Shown here piece by piece: positions 12,175 to 25,336 of a DNA stretch of 64,000 nt (position 1 is the first letter of the stretch; each line of letters opens with the position of its first letter). Made by a program: the position numbers and the translations under genes. The stretch is from Stictocephala bisonia (Eukaryota > Arthropoda > Insecta > Hemiptera > Membracidae). Where the stretch lies: the NCBI GenBank assembly GCA_035578905.1, contig JAQJVL010000249.1, forward strand, positions 1,119,499 through 1,183,498, read 5' to 3'. The notes below the pieces were generated by a model, which saw only the letters and a list, made by a program, of their open reading frames with translations, was not told the DNA's origin and ran no database searches.

Positions 12175-12808
12175 ATGGGAACTTGTTGGACCATGTGAAC
12201 AGATTAGACGCGCTCGATATGTCGGGCGGTGGGGGGAGGATAGTTCACACAATCCACTCGTCTGCCGAACACGATTACATTCAATACACATTGACTTCGA
12301 TAAATATAATAGTTTGTCAATAAATTAACTATTTATACGGCTCTATTGCTGGGACATGTAGAAACCACGTTGTAGGTCTAAAACTGGTAATTGTATGTTA
12401 GTGAATGTTTTTTAATAACTGGTTATGACTAATTTTTTAGCGTTCATTATTATTTTATTGTTTTTAACAATAGATTTTTTTTATTGTTTATTAAATATCT
12501 GTTTTATTATGAACCTTTATTATTACTTTTAAAAATGAATTTTATTGTTTAAGTAAAAACTGTTGTATATTATATTTATTATTTGTTTATTATTTTCTTT
12601 TTTTATATGACTTTTATACGTTTTGCAAATGTTACAAGGGAAGCTCTAAACCTCCAATCCATGCATAAATGAACACTATTTAGTAACAAATTTTTTAAAT
12701 GTGAACAAAGACATAAAATGTGTTTCATTTTAATGCAAAATTTTAAAGAGTGGCGCAATGTGTTAAACATTTGATAGTGGTTTTTAAATATATTTTTTGT
12801 TATTTTTA
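12175..12808. other. Non-coding DNA inside the inverted repeat
   Basis: A short GC-rich patch at about 12208-12245 (cgggcggtggggggagg) follows the 108-bp array, then strongly AT-rich DNA. No gene is seen. Confidence 0.45.
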
Positions 12809-13016
12809 GGTTCTAATAGTGTACTCCAAATTTGATACGGCGTGTTCTTTCATTCAAATAAAACGATTTGCTAGAGTTAAGCGTTACGTTTCACATCCAC
12901 TTCTCGGAGCGGTTTTATTAGAGCATTCCAAATATGTACAACCCCAAGGGACTTTATGTCTGGCATTTAATGAACATACCTGGGTTAAAGGTCTGTTAAA
13001 ACACTCAGGTGATTGA
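12809..13016 (+). other. Exon-like open stretch of unknown identity
   Basis: A 69-codon open stretch follows a pyrimidine-rich tract ending in AG (tgttatttttag, about 12798-12809), as at a splice acceptor. It ends in a TGA at 13014-13016. A possible donor lies inside it (gttaaag|gtctg). Translation includes FARVKRYVSHPLLG, AVLLEHSKYVQPQG and LCLAFNEHTW. The phrase YVQP...LCL after a HPL segment is vaguely like S1 serine proteases but the catalytic motifs are absent, so I do not assign a function. It is GC-richer than its surroundings and lies inside the large inverted repeat. It could be an exon, a retroposed fragment or chance. Confidence 0.25.
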
Positions 13017-13933
13017 CACGTTTTGTTGTAAATGCTATTAGGTAATGTATTTGATAACAATCGTTAAATAGATTCAATTTACATTGAAAATAAGAAATAG
13101 AATTTTTAAATTACTACATATTTGTAGAAATGAAACATCAGTTGTTTACTAATTAATTTTTTAGCAGAGTTTTATTTCTTAGTGATTAGGTTTTCTTATT
13201 ATTAATTTTGGAGGCAACGCGTAATGTTATGTGAATTTGCTATCGTAACCGTAGATTCACAAAATATATTGAACTATTTGATCAGTTGGATTATTTAGTT
13301 TTGGTTGCGTGTAACTTTGAAATAAATTCTGTGCTGGCATTTTATTTCATGAGTTTTATTTTAGTATAAATTCATGAACTTTGAACTAAAAATATAAAGA
13401 ATTATAAAATAACCTGCAACCAGTTCAAACATTATGTTTCTTTTTATTTGTTCACATGTTTCGGTACTAAAATATACCATCACATGAAATAGGTTATTTT
13501 CTTTCTCAGTAAGTTACAAATCACACAAATACAACATAAAAAAGGAAAAATAATAGAAGAAAATAGATTAAAATAATTGTATTATGTTAAATATGGAAAA
13601 TGTCCTTGATCGCGAAACAAATTATACTTATATTGTTGGCCCTTGCTGCTGGCACACCACGTGTTCCTTCTCACCAAAGGATTCACACATAATCCGAACT
13701 TAATCATTACACTGTATTAGTATAATACTTGCTGATAGAACTACTGGGAATGTCTAAAAACATAATTATAATACAGTACAAGCCCATTAAGGAACAACTA
13801 TTATGGTGCACCTCATCACCATAATATTGCAATATCACAATACATCTAAATAGGTACCACAATACTTTTTACGTTTTTGTAATTTTATTATATTAAACTT
13901 GTGTTGTGTGATGTTTCGCTTCTTTGTATTTAT
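13017..13933. other. AT-rich non-coding DNA
   Basis: Spacer between the exon-like stretch and the right inverted arm. Nothing recognised. Confidence 0.45.
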
Positions 13934-14655
13934 TAACACTTATTAGTAGAACTTTTATATTTTATTGATTGGTTTTACAAGCAAGCTTGATTGTTATTTA
14001 TGTAACTGTCCCTGTATAGACAATGTTTATATTACCTTGTATTAATAAAAAAAGTACAATAGTTTAACAATTATTAATTCAAATTTAAGACATATATTTT
14101 CTTGAAAGGGTTGTAAAAGTATCCTTATTTATATATCCGTTTTATCTTCTTTAACCTGTACATAGATCAATGTATTTGAAATAATTAAAATTCATTACTT
14201 CAGAAAAGTATGTCAATTATAATGAAGTAATCACTTGAAGTGACTCTTCGTTACAACAAGTTCCATACAATTACAACGTATAAATATAAGTACTATATAT
14301 TTCATGTGTTATTGATTCTAACACGGATTTTCTCTCAATAGATTGATTAATCCATCCTTCTAATGGTGCCACAGGTCGAAACACTCCTCTCCATGAAATG
14401 GTGTCAGCATAGCCAGTGAGGACGTAAAATGGAGGGATAAGCGGTAGTGATGGACTGATAAAGCGCCCCAGCCATTACCCGATGTGTTCTGTCGAATGTT
14501 CGCGGTACAATTACTCCACAGCTATTTATTACCTGTATAACACTAGCACAGAGTGATGTTGGATGGAGAGTAGACATTTCACCTAACCTACAAATATTCA
14601 ATGGATACAATTGTTTAAAAAGGACATAAAAACTTTTTTGAAAAAAAGAGATGTT
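13934..14655. repeat. Right arm of the ~700-bp imperfect inverted repeat
   Basis: Reverse-complement partner of 10003-10706. The core 14325-14600 is closely similar to the left arm, with point differences such as cagtgaggacg here against cgtcctcactga on the left. Outer similarity fades near 14655 (ttttttgaaaaaaagagatg). No target-site duplication could be defined by eye. Confidence 0.8.
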
Positions 14656-16724
14656 ATTTTTAATATATAAGGTCTTAACAATTCAAAGAAGGTCCATTTT
14701 TTAAAATTTATAAGAATAAGTTTCATCTATGAATACTGTTGTCATACATAAGATGTAATACTATTTTTACTGTATATTATGTAAAGGTATTTAAGATGTA
14801 CTATTGCATGACATTTTCTTAACGAAACGATTATGGTTTTGTCACTTATTTGTTTTGTTTACTGGAAATCACTTGTAAATAATGTAAGTTACACTTTGGT
14901 AAAAACAAACATGTCAACTGAACATATTCCTTGATTATATAGGAATGGATACATATCTATGGATACATAAAATAGATATCCAATCTAAAATAAATATGTG
15001 TCTATAATTTGGTTAGTTAGTAAGGTCTGCTACCACAGCTGGTTTAAACTGCATTACATTTACATGGGACTACACTAGCACTCCACAATGGACCAGAGAA
15101 ACAGCTGATATTTTGAGGCTCAATATTACATTGGTTGGGAAATCTATTTGTGTATAAAATCAATGACATGTTCTCTGTGTTTTAGTGTGCTTTATGTTTA
15201 TAAAATGGTAATTATTGGCTATTTTACTGTTTGTAGGTTCATAAAAGCTGTAAACCGGTTAATATTAATATAAAAAATAATATTATTTACCATTTATGGA
15301 TGCTATTGATCAGGCAAAAGTCACCAATATACAATAAGCATTTTCATAATACGACAATAATATATTCATTGATTTCAGCAGAAAATCCCCACTGGTACAG
15401 TGCCAAATAATACCAAATTAATTCCAATATGAAAACAAATATCCCTGATGAGAACCTGGCCGCGTATTAGTATGAAAGAATATATACATCAACATTGATG
15501 TAACATTTAAAATAATATATTAAAGATTACAAACCTTTTAAGTTACAAATTGCAACTGATCATGGTAAAGACATTTTACTATTAATATGTCTTGGATCAA
15601 TATAATTAATATATACTGTAATTAGTTATATGCTTCTGCTTTATTACTTTCAATGAAAGAATCATGTTATTCATACATGGCTCACATATACATTATTATA
15701 CAATTTTAACTATGATGTACCACAAGTTCTCCTTATATTTGTCACTTTAATCAATTATAATGTAAATACAAACTAATATGTAACGTCCGTATTTATTTTT
15801 ACATTATATCGTAAGTGATGTTTCATAACCAAACAACTACTGATTAACATGTCGAATATAAGCTTTTATGTCAAAAAGTCATTTAATATTAATTATCAAA
15901 ACAATATATGACTAATTACAAATTGTAAACTTAATATCAGTTACAAATTTATTTCAGTGGCTCCTGATTAAAGTAACACGAAGAAACCTGATTTTTGTTT
16001 GAAATTAAAATTAACTAGGAAGTATCATTTATGACATATACGGTAAATAGTTATCTTGCATTATCAAAGAGTTATTTACGTTTTGTACAAAACCTAGAAC
16101 GAGGTAATAAATCGGAACTCATTTATAAAAGTAAGATGAGCTATTAAGAAATATGGCCTTTCATAGTTACTACTTTGCGCATTGGCTTTGTTATAAAAAA
16201 TAATCACAATTTATTAGGTTTTTTAACACGTATAAAGTTAAACTACGTGTTGGAAGGGAAATAAAGTGATTTTTTGTCTTAATTAGTTGAGCTTAAACAA
16301 AATATGGTGAGATGGTACATACAATTTAAATATATTGCTTACACTTACTGCAGCCTAGGATGTATTCTTACATACAGTACATGGACCCACCAACTAGTGC
16401 AAACACTCCATCCACCTTTACCTGGAACAATCAGTTGTCAATAAGTATTTTTATAGTAAGTACAAATACGTATTTTATTATACATAAATATGTAAATTGT
16501 CAAAGAGTGTTTATTCTTATTTATTACGATTTTTGTTACATTAATATTAGTTCATAGGATTAATCTTATAATGGATAAACTGAAAGAATGTCATCAAAAG
16601 AAGAAATTATGCAAAGTAAGTGAAGAATATAAATATGCACAGTAAAAAACACCTAATATTAACTCTTATACATTTTTTCTTAGTAATTATTAGGTCAATA
16701 ATTACTATTGAATTATTGACACTA
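14656..16724. other. AT-rich non-coding DNA
   Basis: No recognisable gene or element. Short ORFs near 16360 and 16620 have no coding character. Confidence 0.5.
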
Positions 16725-19700
16725 TGTACGTATATGGGAGGGAAGGTAGGTCAATACCACTGTACGTGCTACATGGGCTGTTGTATTGTATACATTAACC
16801 ATAAGTAGTTGTATGTATTATGTAAACTGTGTGTGGGTGGACTGGAAGATCATTACCACTGTGCGTGTATGGGTGGACTGGAGTATCGTTACCACGGTGC
16901 GTGTGTGGGTGGGCAGGAGGATCGTTACCACTGTGCGTGTATGGGGGGGCTGGAGTATCGTTACCACGGTGCGTGTGTGGGTGGGCAGGAGGATCGCTAC
17001 CACTGTGCGTGTATGGGTGGACTGGAGTATCGTTACCACTGTGCGTGTCTGGGTGGACTGGAGGATCGTTACCAATGTGCGTGTATAGGTGGACTGGAGT
17101 ATCGTTACCAATGTGCGTGTATGGGTGGACTGGAGGATCGTTACCACTGTGCGTGTATGGGTGGACTGGAGTATCGTTACCACTGTGCGTGTATGGGTGG
17201 ACTGGAGGATCGCTACCACTGTGCGTGTATGGGTGGACTGGAGTATCGTTACAACTGTGCGTGTATGGGTGGACTGGAGTATCGTTACCAATGTGCGTGT
17301 ATGGGTGGACTGGAGGATCGCTACCACTGTGCGTGTATGGGTGGACTGGAGTATCGTTACCACTGTGCGTGTATGGGTGGACTGGAGTATCGTTACAAAT
17401 GTGCGTGTATGGGTGGACTGGAGGATCGTTACCACTGTGCGTGTATGGGTGGGTAGGAGGATCGTTACTACTGTGCGTGTATGGGTGGGCTGGAGGATCG
17501 AACTACTGTGCGTGTATGGGTGGACTGGAATATCGTTACTACGGTGCGTGTGTGGATGGGCAGGAGGATGGTTACCATTGTGCATGTCTGGATGGACTGC
17601 AGTATCGTTACCACGGTGCATGTGTGGGTGGGCAGGAGGATCGTTACCACTGTGCGTGTATGGGTGGACTGGAATATCGTTACCACGGTGCGTGTGTGGA
17701 TGGGCAGGAGGATCGTTACCATTATGCATGTCTGGATGGACTGGAGTATCGTTACCACGGTGCATGTGTGTGTGGGCAGGGGGATCGTTACCACTGTGCG
17801 TGTATGGGTGGGCAGGGGGATCGTTACCACTGTGCGTGTGTGGGTGGGCAGGAGGATCGTTACCACTGTGCGTGTGTGGGTGGGCAGGAGGATCGTTACC
17901 ACTGTGCGTGTGTGGGTGGGCAGGAGGATCGTTACCACGGTGCGTGTCTGGGTGGGCAGGAGGATCATTACCAATGTGCGTGTATTGTTGGACTGGAGGA
18001 TCGTTACCACTGAGCGTGTATGGGTGGGCTGGAGGATCGAACTACTGTGCGTGTATGGGTGGACTGGAATATCGTTACCACGGTGCGTGTGTGGATGGAC
18101 AGGAGGATGGTTCCCATTGTGCATGTCTGGATGGACTGGAGTATCGTTACCACGGTGCATGTGTGGGTGGGCAGGAGGATCGTTACCACTGTGCATTTCT
18201 GGGTAGGCAGGAGTATCGTTACCACAGTGCGTGTATAGGTGGACTGGACGATCGTTACCACTGTGCGTGTGTGGGTGGGCAGGAGGATCGTTACCACTGT
18301 GCGTGTATAGGTGGGCAGGAGGATCGTTACCCCTGTACATGTATGGGTGGGCAGAAGGATCGTTACCACTGTGCGTGTATGGGTGGGCAGGAGGATCATT
18401 ATCACTCTGCGTGTATAGGTTGGCTGGAGGATCGTTACCACTGTGCGTGTATGGGTGGGCAGGAGGATCGAAACCACTGTTCGTTTGTAGGTGGACTGGA
18501 GTATCGTTCCCATTGTGCGTGTATGGATGGGCAGGAGGATTGTTACCACTGTGCGTGTATGGGTGGGCAGGAGGATTGTTACCACTGTGCGTGTGTGGGT
18601 GGGCAGAAGGATAGTTACCACTGTGCGTGTGTGGGTGGGGCAGGAGGATCGTTACTACTGTGCGTGTGTGGGTGGTCAGGAGATCGTTACCACTAGTGCG
18701 TGTATGGGTGGGCAGAGGATCGTTACCACCTGTGCGTGTGTGGGTTGGGCAGGAGGATCGTTACCACTTGTGTTTGTATGGGTGGACTGGAATATCGTTA
18801 CCAAGGTGCGTATGTGGATGGGCAGGAGGATCGTTACCATTGTGCATGTCTGGATGGACTGGAGTATCGTTACCACGGTGCATGTGTGGGTGGGCAGGAG
18901 GATCGTTACCACTGTGCGTGTATGGGTGGGCTGGAGTAACGTTACCACCGTGCATGTGTGGGCGGGCTGGAGGATCGTTACCTCTGTGCGTGTATGGGTG
19001 GGCAGGAGGATCGTTACCACTGTGCGTGTGTGGGTGGGCAGGAGGATCGTTACCACTGTGTGTGTGTGGGTGGGCAGAAGGATCGTTACCACTGTGCGTG
19101 TATAGGTGGGCAGGGAGGATCTTTACCACTGCTGTTGGTGGCAGAGATCGTTTACCATATGTGCGTGTATGTGGTCTGGAGTATATTACCACTGTGCTGT
19201 ATATGGGCAGGAGTATCGTTACCTACTGTGTGTATGGGGGGCAATGAGGATCATACCGACTGTGCTTATATGGTTGGCAGGAGATCTTTTACCAGCTATC
19301 TGTTTGTTGAGAAGCATCTTTACATTAGCATTATGGTGGCCAATGTCTTACACTGTGCGGTATGGGTGGCAGGAGGATCTTACCACTGTGCGGTTGGGTG
19401 GGCAGAGATCGTTACTTTGTTGCGTATGGTGGGTCAGAGATATTATCAAATATCGAGTTGGGTGCAGTTATCAGTTACCAAACTGTACGTTTGGATTGGC
19501 AGAGGACGTTACCACTGTGCTGTGTGTTGGCAGGAGATACGTTTACCACTGTCGGTGAGGCCAAAGAGAATCATTACCACTATGCGTGTAGTGGGCAAGA
19601 GATCTTACCACTGTGGCATGTATCATTGCTAGGAGATATCTACCATATGTGCTTTATATGGTGCAAGAAGATCGTTACCACTGTTGCGTAAATGTTGGGA
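16725..19700. repeat. 36-bp minisatellite array A (about 65 good units plus degenerate edge)
   Basis: The core unit gtgcgtgtatgggtggactg + gaggatcgttaccact is 36 bp. A degenerate unit at about 16725-16790 leads in, near-perfect units run from 16831 to about 19120, and increasingly degenerate units continue to about 19700. Units come in variants (ggactgg / gggcagg; tatcg / gatcg; tgtatg / tgtgtg). Because 36 is a multiple of 3 and the unit has no stop in several frames, open frames of up to 535 codons arise in overlapping frames on both strands; they are not treated as genes. Confidence 0.95.
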
Positions 19701-19734
19701 AAGCATGAGATCGATAAACATTGCATTGTATGGT

Positions 19735-19965
19735 GGCCTGGGTATATTACATACAATGTGTGGTTAAATTTACCCAACATGTTAATTATAAACAAGAACA
19801 AAAAAAAACCATAAGCGTGATTATGGCTCGGGCTCATAATCTTCATTAGATGAAAGGACTCGAGAATCATACCAACTATGCTTGAATGGATCAGTAAGAT
19901 GATTACCATGTTTTAAATATTGGATGGCATGTAATATTGATTACTACTTGCATGTATGGTTAGCG
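19735..19965. repeat. Direct duplicate (copy 1) of the segment at 21.74-21.97 kb
   Basis: Shares acatgttaa.ttataaa, an A-rich run, aagcgtgat.atg.ctcg.ctcat, gaa.atc.taccaa..at and gat.accatgttt with 21740-21970, in the same order and orientation. The two copies are diverged and flank array B. Confidence 0.6.
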
Positions 19966-20019
19966 AGATGATACGTATTAGTTGTTGGTGGGAGAGCAAT
20001 TCATTCAACTAATCGTAGT

Positions 20020-21125
20020 TGGGGGTGATATCGTTACCATTGTGCGTGTAAAAAAGATTGGCCACGTAATCGTACCCTCTATCATATGTAAGAATAAGCA
20101 TGAGGATCATTACTACTTTTTACCGTCTGTGCGTGTATGGGAGGGCAGGAGGATCATTACCACTGTGCGTTTGTGGTTGGGCAGGAGGATCGTTACCACT
20201 GTGTGTGTGTGGGTGGCAGGAGGATCTTTACCACTATGCGTGTATGGATGGGCAGGAGGATCGTTACCTCTGTGCGTGTATGGGAGGGCAGGAGGATCAT
20301 TACCACTGTGCGTTTGTGGTTGGGCAGGAGGATCGTTACCACTGTGTGGGTATGGGAGGGCAAGAGGATCATTACCACTGTGCGTGTGTGGGTGGACAGG
20401 AGGATCGTTACCACTGTGCGTGTATGGGAGGGCAGGAGGATCATTACCACTGTGCGTGTGTGGGTGGGCAGGAGGATCGTTACCACTGTGCGTGTATGGG
20501 AGGGCAGGAGGATCATTACCACTTTGCGTGTTTGGGTGGGCAGAAGGATCGTTACCACTGTGCGGGTATGGGAGGGCAGGAGGATTATTACCACTGTGCG
20601 TGTATGGGTGGGCAGGAGGATCGTTACCACTTTCCGTGTATGGGTGGACTGGAGGATCGTTACCACTGTGCGGGTATGGGAGGGCAGGAGGATCATTACC
20701 ACTGTGCGTGTGTGGGTGGTCAGGAGGATCGTTACCACTGTGCGTGTGTGGGTGGGCAGGAGGATCCTTACTACTGTGCGTGTGTGGGTGGGCAGGAGGA
20801 TCGTTACTACTGTGCGTGTGTGGGTGGCAGGAGGATCGTTACCACTGTGCGTGTATGGGTGGGCAGGAGGATCGTTACCACTGTGCGTGTGTGGGTGGGC
20901 AGGAGGATCGTTACCACTGTGCGTGTGTGGGTGGGCAGGAAGATCGTTACCACTGTGCGTGTGTAGGTGGGCTGGAGGATCGTTACCACTGTGCGGGTAT
21001 GGGAGGGCTGGACAATCATTACCACTGTGCGTGTGTGGGTGGGCAGGAGGATCGTCACCACTGTGCGGGTATGGGAGGGCAGGAGGATCATTACCACTCT
21101 GCGTGTATGGGTGGGCGGGTAGGTG
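20020..21125. repeat. 36-bp minisatellite array B (about 28 units)
   Basis: Same family as array A. A single degenerate unit lies at about 20020-20050, then a regular array from about 20125. Typical unit: ggatcattaccactgtgcg + tgtatgggagggcagga. Between about 20340 and 20570, units alternate as 72-bp dimers (tatgggaggg / tgtgggtggg, with atcatt / atcgtt). A 144-bp block at about 20128 recurs at about 20272. Long open frames (up to 404 codons) are by-products. Confidence 0.95.
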
Positions 21126-23124
21126 GTAATTTTGTACTGAAATTTTCATTAGTGTTTTACATATTTCAACAGATTTCTCAAGTTATATATGACTAATGAT
21201 AACATCAATGTACTCAATGTGGTTGGTTCGGTTCATATTTATTTACGACATGAATCCACCGACTCTGTACATATAAACATTATTTCCTGACATACATGCA
21301 CTTTTATCAGTAATCATGTTTTTAAGAACTAGCTTTCATTAAATTAGAGTGGACCATGTTCATATATTATGTGTCACAAACTGCTATGATGGGTTGGAAC
21401 TGGTCTATTTGTTTCTAATGTGGGTCTGTAATATTAATCAAATAATCAATGTATTTATTGCAGTATACAAATACTTTGCATTGCAAACGTCACAATTTTT
21501 AGTTCAGTTCTAAAATAAGATTTGACCACATTCACCCCAAAAACCCTGCTCAAACATACAATCAGGGTAACTCAAAGCATAACTTATTCCATCTTGGCAA
21601 TTATCCCTACTTCCATAAATAGTGCCTCCAATTATATGGTCTCTTAATCACTTGCCAAAAACTCGTACACTTTGTAAAATGCTTGAAAGCCTATAAAGAA
21701 TAGAAAAAATAATTCATTGATTTACATTTTCCCCTTGCTCATATTAATACAATGGTTTAATTTAACCCCTAACATGTTAAATTATAAAAAAAAAAAAAAA
21801 AAAAAAAACTAAAGCGTGATATATGCTCGCTCATTAACTCTGTCAATTAAAATCGAAAACTTCCGAAAATCTATACCAAGCATTATTTTGAAGGATATGT
21901 CAAATTGATTACCAAATGTTTATAATATTTTGATGCTTACTGTTAATATTGATAGATACTACTCTCAGTAACTCTAACGTAACTAATACAGTATAAGTTA
22001 GTTACAAGTATGCAATTGCATTATAATAACAGAGTGTGTTTACAATAATATGGCTTTGATTAAAAAATAAATTTCCACTCAATGAACCCTAAAAAACATA
22101 TGAGAAATAAATGAGATCACATTATAATTTATATATATGAATGGGAAGATTTGTAATTTGTACTGTTTATAAGTGTACAAGTTTTTAGGTAGGTGAGTAG
22201 TCCATGTATTAGAGGGCTACTTGTAAAAATTAGCTTCACAATCTTACTCACAGTTTCTTTAATTTTATACACCGATCAGATAGGGATGTGGATATGAATG
22301 AGTGTGAAGGTTTTAGATGAATTTTATTATAGACTCACGTGAATGGTCTTTGAATGGCTCATATACTAAGAACTCTTAGTTGTAGCTACTAAGGGATCCA
22401 AAACTTGTCTTATAACCCGAATCTCGATTTAAGAATATTATTTTTCGGCTAGCTGACAATCTCGATATTTAGTTTCCTATTTAGACAGGACCCAAAACCC
22501 TTGACCACCACATTCCAAGACGTACCCGATATCTCTTGTAATATCGAAGGTCATAGAGAGAATCTGTCATAGAGAGAATTCATGACAGACAGCTTGCAAA
22601 AGACCATAACGCTTACACTTGAGTAGTTGTACATGAATTTGAGAGACCCAGCATATGTCATCATGATTTGTCCTCTTGTATAATTTATAAATTATTTGGA
22701 AATTGCTGACTGAAACCTTGTTAAGTTTTTATGTTTAAATATTATATTTTTCAAATTGAATTTTAATATAAATATACAAGTGTTCAAAAAATGTCTTATG
22801 TAGGTTTCTTATGTAGATAAGATACAAATATTAGTATAGAAGATATGAAGAAAGATACACCAAGGCTTAATGCCAGTATGGCGTTCCATCAAATATTTTA
22901 ATCTCAAATAACTTAAGTTCAAGAGCGACTCTTATTCCATTGAGAAAAATAAATTGTCCTGAAAATGAATTTATTTAAATTTAGATTTCTATGCTTGCAT
23001 ATTGTGCGCTTAACATTGAATACTAAATATAATAATAATAATATTTAAAGCTAATAACAGTAAATATATTTATAATAACAGAAACTATTTCAATATTGAA
23101 AGTTATATACATAATCAGACAAAT
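21126..23124. other. AT-rich non-coding DNA with a duplicated segment
   Basis: No gene. Contains an A-run at about 21786-21808 and the second copy of the 19.74-kb segment. A small tandem duplication of gtcatagagagaat lies at about 22550-22580. Confidence 0.5.
21740..21970. repeat. Direct duplicate (copy 2) of the segment at 19.74-19.97 kb
   Basis: Diverged copy in the same orientation. The internal A-run is expanded here (about 23 A). See the entry at 19735. Confidence 0.6.
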
Positions 23125-24600
23125 CAGATTAAAATTTTTAATTTGTTGAACCATAAACATTGAATAACCTGTAAATCTTCAATATTCTCAAAATCAATTA
23201 ACCATTTCCTAGCATGTTTTGAAACAGTTTTGGCTTTATATATTGATTTAATATTATCGGATAGTATATTACATATTATGAGTGCTATAAAGCTTAACTT
23301 TTTAAAGTGTATGTAATTTATTTTATGAGTGTAGATTGTAATAAAAGGTCTAGGAATTCTGGCATTGTTAGCATTCCTTAATCAATTTCTGTAAATATTT
23401 TCATTTTTATTCATGTTCCCACTTCTTACATAAAATATTTGTGACACTTTGTAAACATACAGTAAACGAAGAGGTAAAAAATGTAATCTTTTAAAGCATG
23501 GAAAAGATGGATCTCTAATTCTTTTTTTTTTCAAAACTAATCTGATGAAATACTTCTGCAAAGTAATAAGTGAATTAATATTTGTTTTATACGTGCATCC
23601 ACAACAAATAATCCCATAAGATAATCTACAGTTTATTAAAGAAACATAAATAGAACGTAAGATCTATTGTAGGCTTATATCCCTAATAAAATAAAAAAGA
23701 CTAATCCTTATAATCAATTTGTTTGTTAATTTCATTGTGTGTCTTTTCCAACTTATCTCATACACCAAAACAACACCTAAATATTTTATCCCATCACTTT
23801 GCTTAATATCTGCACATATATACATACTCTACCATCATACAGACATAAAGTACACTTATATTGAATTTTAGAAGAATATGTGTTTTGGTTTTTTAAGGAA
23901 AAATTGATATAGCAAGTTTTATCGATAGTCAGAACTAATTTATTGATAGAAAACCACAATTTCAATGAATCTAAGTCTGAGTTTAATTTATTTTCATTTT
24001 CATACCAAGAATGTCCAATATAACTCAATGCAGTATCGTAAGCAAAAGCCATGGTACTACCATTAAGTTTAGCTGCACAAAGGTCATAGACGATGAATAA
24101 AATGGCACCTAGTACAGATCCTTGCGGATTCCGTGTGTGATCTGTCCCATATCACTCAACATCCCTTCTATTCCTACACATTGCTGTTTGTTACTTAAAT
24201 AACTCATAAACCACGAGTGAGCAGGACTTATAATGCCGTAATTGTTCAGTTTTTTCAACAACATACAATGATTTACAGTATCAAATGCTTTTTGATATCA
24301 ATAAAAAGCTCGCTTACACATTTATCACTCCCCCTATTTTAATAATTTACAAAATTCATAAAAGCTGATTCAGTGCTTTTACAAAACCTAAATCAATATT
24401 GATTTCGACTAAAGCATTACGTCTTTTCAAAAAATTTAAAAAAATTTCTTTTATTTACTTTTTTATAAATTTTTGAGAAAGTAGAAATTAGAGAAGTTGG
24501 CCTTAAGTTTGATCAAAATAGTGATGGGCCAGCTTTGTGGATAGGTATAACCACAGCATTTTTCAATTTATATTTAAAGTGGGAATTTATAAATAACTTT
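23125..24600 (-). mobile_element. LINE fragment: reverse transcriptase and C-terminus, decayed
   Basis: Minus strand, 5' end near 24600. In order: KNAVVIPIHKAG then a broken LRPTSLIS (about 24570-24480), FCKSTESAFMNFVNY (about 24390-24345), KAFDTVNHCMLLKKLNN (about 24300-24250), NPQGSVLGAILF (about 24131-24096), the catalytic region MAFAYDTAL (24052-24029), NKLVLTIDKT, then thumb motifs such as LPLRLLYVYKVSQIFYV (about 23480-23430) and a C-terminal tail to about 23130. The catalytic FADD is changed to AYD, and several frameshifts and stops occur, so it is inactive. The endonuclease and ORF1 are absent, as in ordinary 5' truncation. Motif style is CR1/L2/Jockey-like. A short TAA-type microsatellite just beyond the 3' end (about 23028-23045) may be the element's tail. 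Confidence 0.85.
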
Positions 24601-25336
24601 ATTTTTACTATAACGTAATGTAATAAAGATGTTACGTAGTAGTAGTGAGAGTTTCTTGTGTGGTATTAGTGCAAAACAAATGTTGCCAACAACTTCACTG
24701 AGAACAGACAACTATGTTATTATCTGAAAAACGTTTTACGTTAGCCTGTTTACTGATGAGCTCATAATTACATACCTCACCGTCTGTGTCAGCAATTAAC
24801 CACCCTTTACGATAATTGTAACTGCTAATAATATGATATTGGAGACTAACATTCTGTTTATCTCAAACATTTGTAATTGCTTGATTTTAACTTTGGATCT
24901 AAAGGCACGTTTAAACTTGAATTTAATATAAATATTAATTTCATTTACGTAATTATTGAAAATCAAAAGTATCACTTTAATATACAGATCTAGGACAAGG
25001 ATTTTGATATTTATCTCGGATAAATATTTTTAAATAATTCTTAAATTAGGAAAAAACCGCTAATACCTAAACATTAAGTCATGACGGGTAATATTTTAAT
25101 CATTATTTAAGTACTACACCATTTTGGAAGAAGAATTAAGAATGCTGAAGGTATCATTGTAAAATACTTCCCTGATCTACTCAAACGAAGATGATCTCAA
25201 GTCCACGCCTGAGTTGCAATTTTAGCTCAAGTCAAGTGGACGTACAAGAAAGGAATGAAGACGTTGTTGAAATAAAGCAGTTGCTTTAATTAAAGAGCTT
25301 CAGTTTGGAATCTTCTTGAAGTAATGTGCGAAAGGA
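24601..25336. other. AT-rich non-coding DNA
   Basis: No gene or repeat recognised between the LINE fragment and the 47-bp array. Confidence 0.5.

Noticed and set aside
14404..14610. Transporter-like reading of VMAGALYQSITTAYP in the right inverted arm
   Set aside because: The resemblance to SLC22/MFS segments is short, frames shift between the two arms, and no transmembrane pattern is present.
16809..21196. Very long open frames (up to 535 codons) within the 36-bp arrays
   Set aside because: They overlap in several frames and on both strands, and exist because 36 is a multiple of three and the unit has no stop. No promoter, start context or frame-specific constraint is visible.
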